Both the position numbers and the translations under genes were made by a program. A DNA stretch of 7,298 nucleotides from JAAYZQ01 sp041300865. GTDB taxonomy: Bacteria > Chloroflexota > Anaerolineae > JAAYZQ01. The notes beneath the pieces were generated by a model. The model was not told where the DNA came from and ran no database searches. It was given only the letters and a program-made list of their open reading frames with translations. Positions 6,122-7,298 of the stretch are shown in pieces. The stretch covers positions 1-7,298 of the forward strand of contig JBFYTF010000487.1 of NCBI GenBank assembly GCA_041300865.1, written 5' to 3'. Every line of letters begins with the position of its first letter. Within the stretch, counting starts at the first letter, position 1.

Positions 6122-6909
6122 CACGGCCTCCGCAGCCAGGTGACGACGCCCACGGCCGCCAGAAGCAGGAGCATGGCGCCAAAGGCCACGTAGCCAGCCA
6201 CGCTGCCCGTACCATCCCGTGCCGGAGCAGTCGCGGACTCGCCACCCGCCGGACTAGCGGCCGTCTCAGCCACGATGGCAGGCGTGACGCCGGCCGGGGC
6301 AGCCAGCGTGACAGTTGAAGAGGCAGTTGCGCGCGGCGCGGTAGTTGCCGGTGAGGCCTCGCCGATAGGCGCCGGTGTGGCTGTGGCCACCGCCACCTCG
6401 GTGGCCACCGGCTCCGGCGCCTGGCAAATGGCCTCGAAGGTCAGGGCCTCGGCCGGGGGTGTGTGCCCGTCGCCCCACACCCAGGCCTCCACGGAACCGG
6501 GCGAGACAGTGCGCAGCACAGCGCCCAGGGGCGAGTAGGTCCAGGTCTCCGCGCCCGGCTCGCGGTAGAAATAGTTCCAGTAGCCGCAGTCACCGCCGCC
6601 CATGCACTGGCAGAAACAGTGCTGGGCGGGATAGGCGCAGCCCTGGCCTTCGATCTGGCAAACCGAGACGCCCATGCCACTCGACACGTCGGACACTACC
6701 TCCAACCCGGAGGCGTTGAGCAGGTCCACGCCGTTGGTGCCCTCGGCGGCCACCTGGAGGCAACGCGTCTCGACACGGTCCTCGCTATACTGGACGACGA
6801 GCCCTGCCTGTGCCGGCTCCTGGGCCCGGACGGGGAGGGTCAGGAGGAGCAGGAGTGCCGGCAGCAGACAGCGTCCCAGCAGCCGGCAACGGGTCGTAGC
6901 GCTCCTCAT
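6121..6909 (-). CDS. Secreted, tail-anchored DUF4430 / transcobalamin beta-like domain protein
   Basis: The 262-residue precursor has a Sec signal peptide (basic n-region, poly-Leu core 15-26, likely cut near VRAQ 27-30). The globular part (about 36-148) resembles DUF4430: LVVQYSEDR, then GVDLLNASGLEV (60-71), WNYFYREPG (111-119), WTYSPLGAV (123-131) and a final VEAWVWGDG (140-148). A Thr/Ala/Pro/Val-rich stalk (about 165-234) leads to one membrane helix (236-258) and a short WLRRP cytoplasmic end, so the domain faces outward. Eight Cys remain after cleavage (50, 84, 91, 98, 100, 102, 108, 162), with a CFCQC cluster, suggesting disulfides. DUF4430 is the fold of the transcobalamin/intrinsic factor C-terminal domain, hence a role in binding a corrinoid for the ECF importer is inferred. 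ATG 6909 has AAGGGG 8 bases upstream. The fold call is from pattern recognition, not a search. Confidence 0.75.
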   Translation of the reverse strand: MRSATTRCRLLGRCLLPALLLLLTLPVRAQEPAQAGLVVQYSEDRVETRCLQVAAEGTNGVDLLNASGLEVVSDVSSGMGVSVCQIEGQGCAYPAQHCFCQCMGGGDCGYWNYFYREPGAETWTYSPLGAVLRTVSPGSVEAWVWGDGHTPPAEALTFEAICQAPEPVATEVAVATATPAPIGEASPATTAPRATASSTVTLAAPAGVTPAIVAETAASPAGGESATAPARDGTGSVAGYVAFGAMLLLLAAVGVVTWLRRP

Positions 6910-6936
6910 CCCTTGTTCCCCTTCCCAGTCGACGAT

Positions 6937-6976
6937 CCGCTTTCGGCAGCCGGGTCAGTCCAGCTGCCGAAAGCGG
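6937..6976. repeat. Perfect 14-bp inverted repeat between the two surface-protein genes
   Basis: CCGCTTTCGGCAGC (6937-6950) is the exact reverse complement of 6963-6976, with a 12-base loop. It begins 12 bases after the stop of the upstream surface protein and ends 27 bases before the start of the DUF4430 gene. There is no T-tract on either strand, so a classical terminator is unlikely. A transcript-stabilising or processing hairpin, partial attenuation, or a protein-binding site are the main options. Confidence 0.7.
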
Positions 6977-6988
6977 GAATCGGCATCA

Positions 6989-7298
6989 CTATCTGCGACG
7001 CCGGAGGGCATAGCCCGCGGCCGCTACCGCGAGGCCGCCGAGCGAAAGCAGCAGGGCCGGGTCAAGGCCGGCACCGCCCGTCTCGGGAGCCGTGAGCGGT
7101 GCGGGGGCAGTGGGAGCTGGAGTGGTGGCCGCTTGCGCGCTGGCCTCGCCCACGGCCATCGTGGCCAGCGGGAACGTCTTGCCCGCCAGGGCCGGAAGTG
7201 CCTGGACCGTGGCCAGGAGGTTGTCGCCGGGCGTGGCTGCCTGCCAGGCAAAGGCTCCGCTCTCGTTCTGGAACCCCTCGAGGCTCGCCACGGGGTCT
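6989..7298 (-). CDS. 3' end of an anchored surface protein with a prenyltransferase/squalene-cyclase-like repeat
   Basis: Only the last 102 residues are in the window; the frame is open through base 7298 and the N-terminus lies beyond it. The fragment begins DPVASLEGFQNESGAFAWQ, where Q-x-x-x-G-x-F resembles the QW-type motif that closes each repeat in terpenoid-cyclase/prenyltransferase toroids, and NLLATVQALPALAGKTFP fits the final helix of such domains. A short Ala/Thr/Pro stalk follows, then APETGG, a 20-residue hydrophobic stretch (ALLLSLGGLAVAAAGYAL) and RRRR. That is the layout of a sortase signal, with Ala in place of the Leu of LPETG; without sortase recognition it would still act as a membrane tail anchor. 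The GTG at 7291 is an internal Val codon, not the start. The gene is in the same direction as and 79 bases upstream of the DUF4430 gene, as its first visible operon partner. The toroid call rests on a short fragment. Confidence 0.65.
   Translation of the reverse strand, partial: DPVASLEGFQNESGAFAWQAATPGDNLLATVQALPALAGKTFPLATMAVGEASAQAATTPAPTAPAPLTAPETGGAGLDPALLLSLGGLAVAAAGYALRRRR

Noticed and set aside
5045..6193. Plus-strand open frame (382 codons) opposite ecfT
   Set aside because: It is the antisense shadow of a recognisable EcfT gene, has low-complexity Gly/Gln/Arg content and no ribosome binding site that stands out.
6360..6420. Inverted GTGGCCAC-like repeats in the DUF4430 gene
   Set aside because: They fall in the Val/Ala/Thr codons of the low-complexity stalk and follow from codon repetition.
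6910..6990. B12 riboswitch in the gap before the DUF4430 gene
   Set aside because: The gap has only about 80 bases and one simple hairpin; a cobalamin riboswitch needs roughly 200 bases and a B12-box core, which I do not see. It may lie upstream of the operon, outside the window.

Overview
The window is GC-rich (the bulk by eye is roughly two thirds G+C) and gene-dense, with overlapping genes, GTG starts, Ala/Pro/Thr-rich linkers and a cell-wall type glycosidase architecture. Together these suggest an uncultured or environmental Chloroflexota (Anaerolineae/Caldilineae-like) bacterium. That assignment is an inference from protein flavour, not from a marker gene.

Right part (7298 down to 2595, all minus strand): one transport operon. 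In transcription order it holds (1) the 3' end of a surface protein with a repeat like those of the prenyltransferase/squalene-cyclase (alpha6/alpha6 toroid) superfamily and a C-terminal APETG + hydrophobic + Arg anchor; (2) a secreted, tail-anchored, Cys-rich protein with a DUF4430/transcobalamin beta-like domain; (3) an EcfT membrane protein with an extra C-terminal membrane section; (4) a double ATPase, EcfA-EcfA' in one chain; and (5) an ECF S-component of the CbrT-like type. Genes 2 to 5 overlap or touch (TGATG, 14 bp and 11 bp overlaps) and so look translationally coupled. A perfect 14-bp inverted repeat separates genes 1 and 2. The best reading is a group-I ECF vitamin importer fed by a two-protein surface capture module. 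An alpha-toroid plus a DUF4430 domain is the architecture of animal intrinsic factor/transcobalamin, so cobalamin or a corrinoid is the leading candidate substrate. The operon promoter, and any B12 riboswitch, would lie beyond the right edge.

Middle (2512-2594): a short convergent intergenic region with two GC-rich hairpins, probably a bidirectional terminator. A plus-strand gene for a DUF4870/Tic20-like small membrane protein (1852-2511) converges on the ECF operon. It is divergent from a minus-strand gene (242-1567) encoding a cytosolic-looking TIM-barrel glycosidase-like domain, a Pro-rich linker, a Chloroflexota-type FPETG domain, a short coiled coil and the first residues of a peptidoglycan amidase (Amidase_2/PGRP) domain. 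The divergent gap has a near-consensus sigma-70-type promoter for the glycosidase gene.

Left edge (1-241): the amidase domain is cut off just after its first zinc ligand. At the same place base composition falls to about 47% G+C (hand count, 1-240), and a different open frame with a CPYC zinc-knuckle motif runs off the window. This looks like a recombination, deletion or assembly junction. No rRNA, tRNA, CRISPR array, insertion sequence or riboswitch was recognised in the window.
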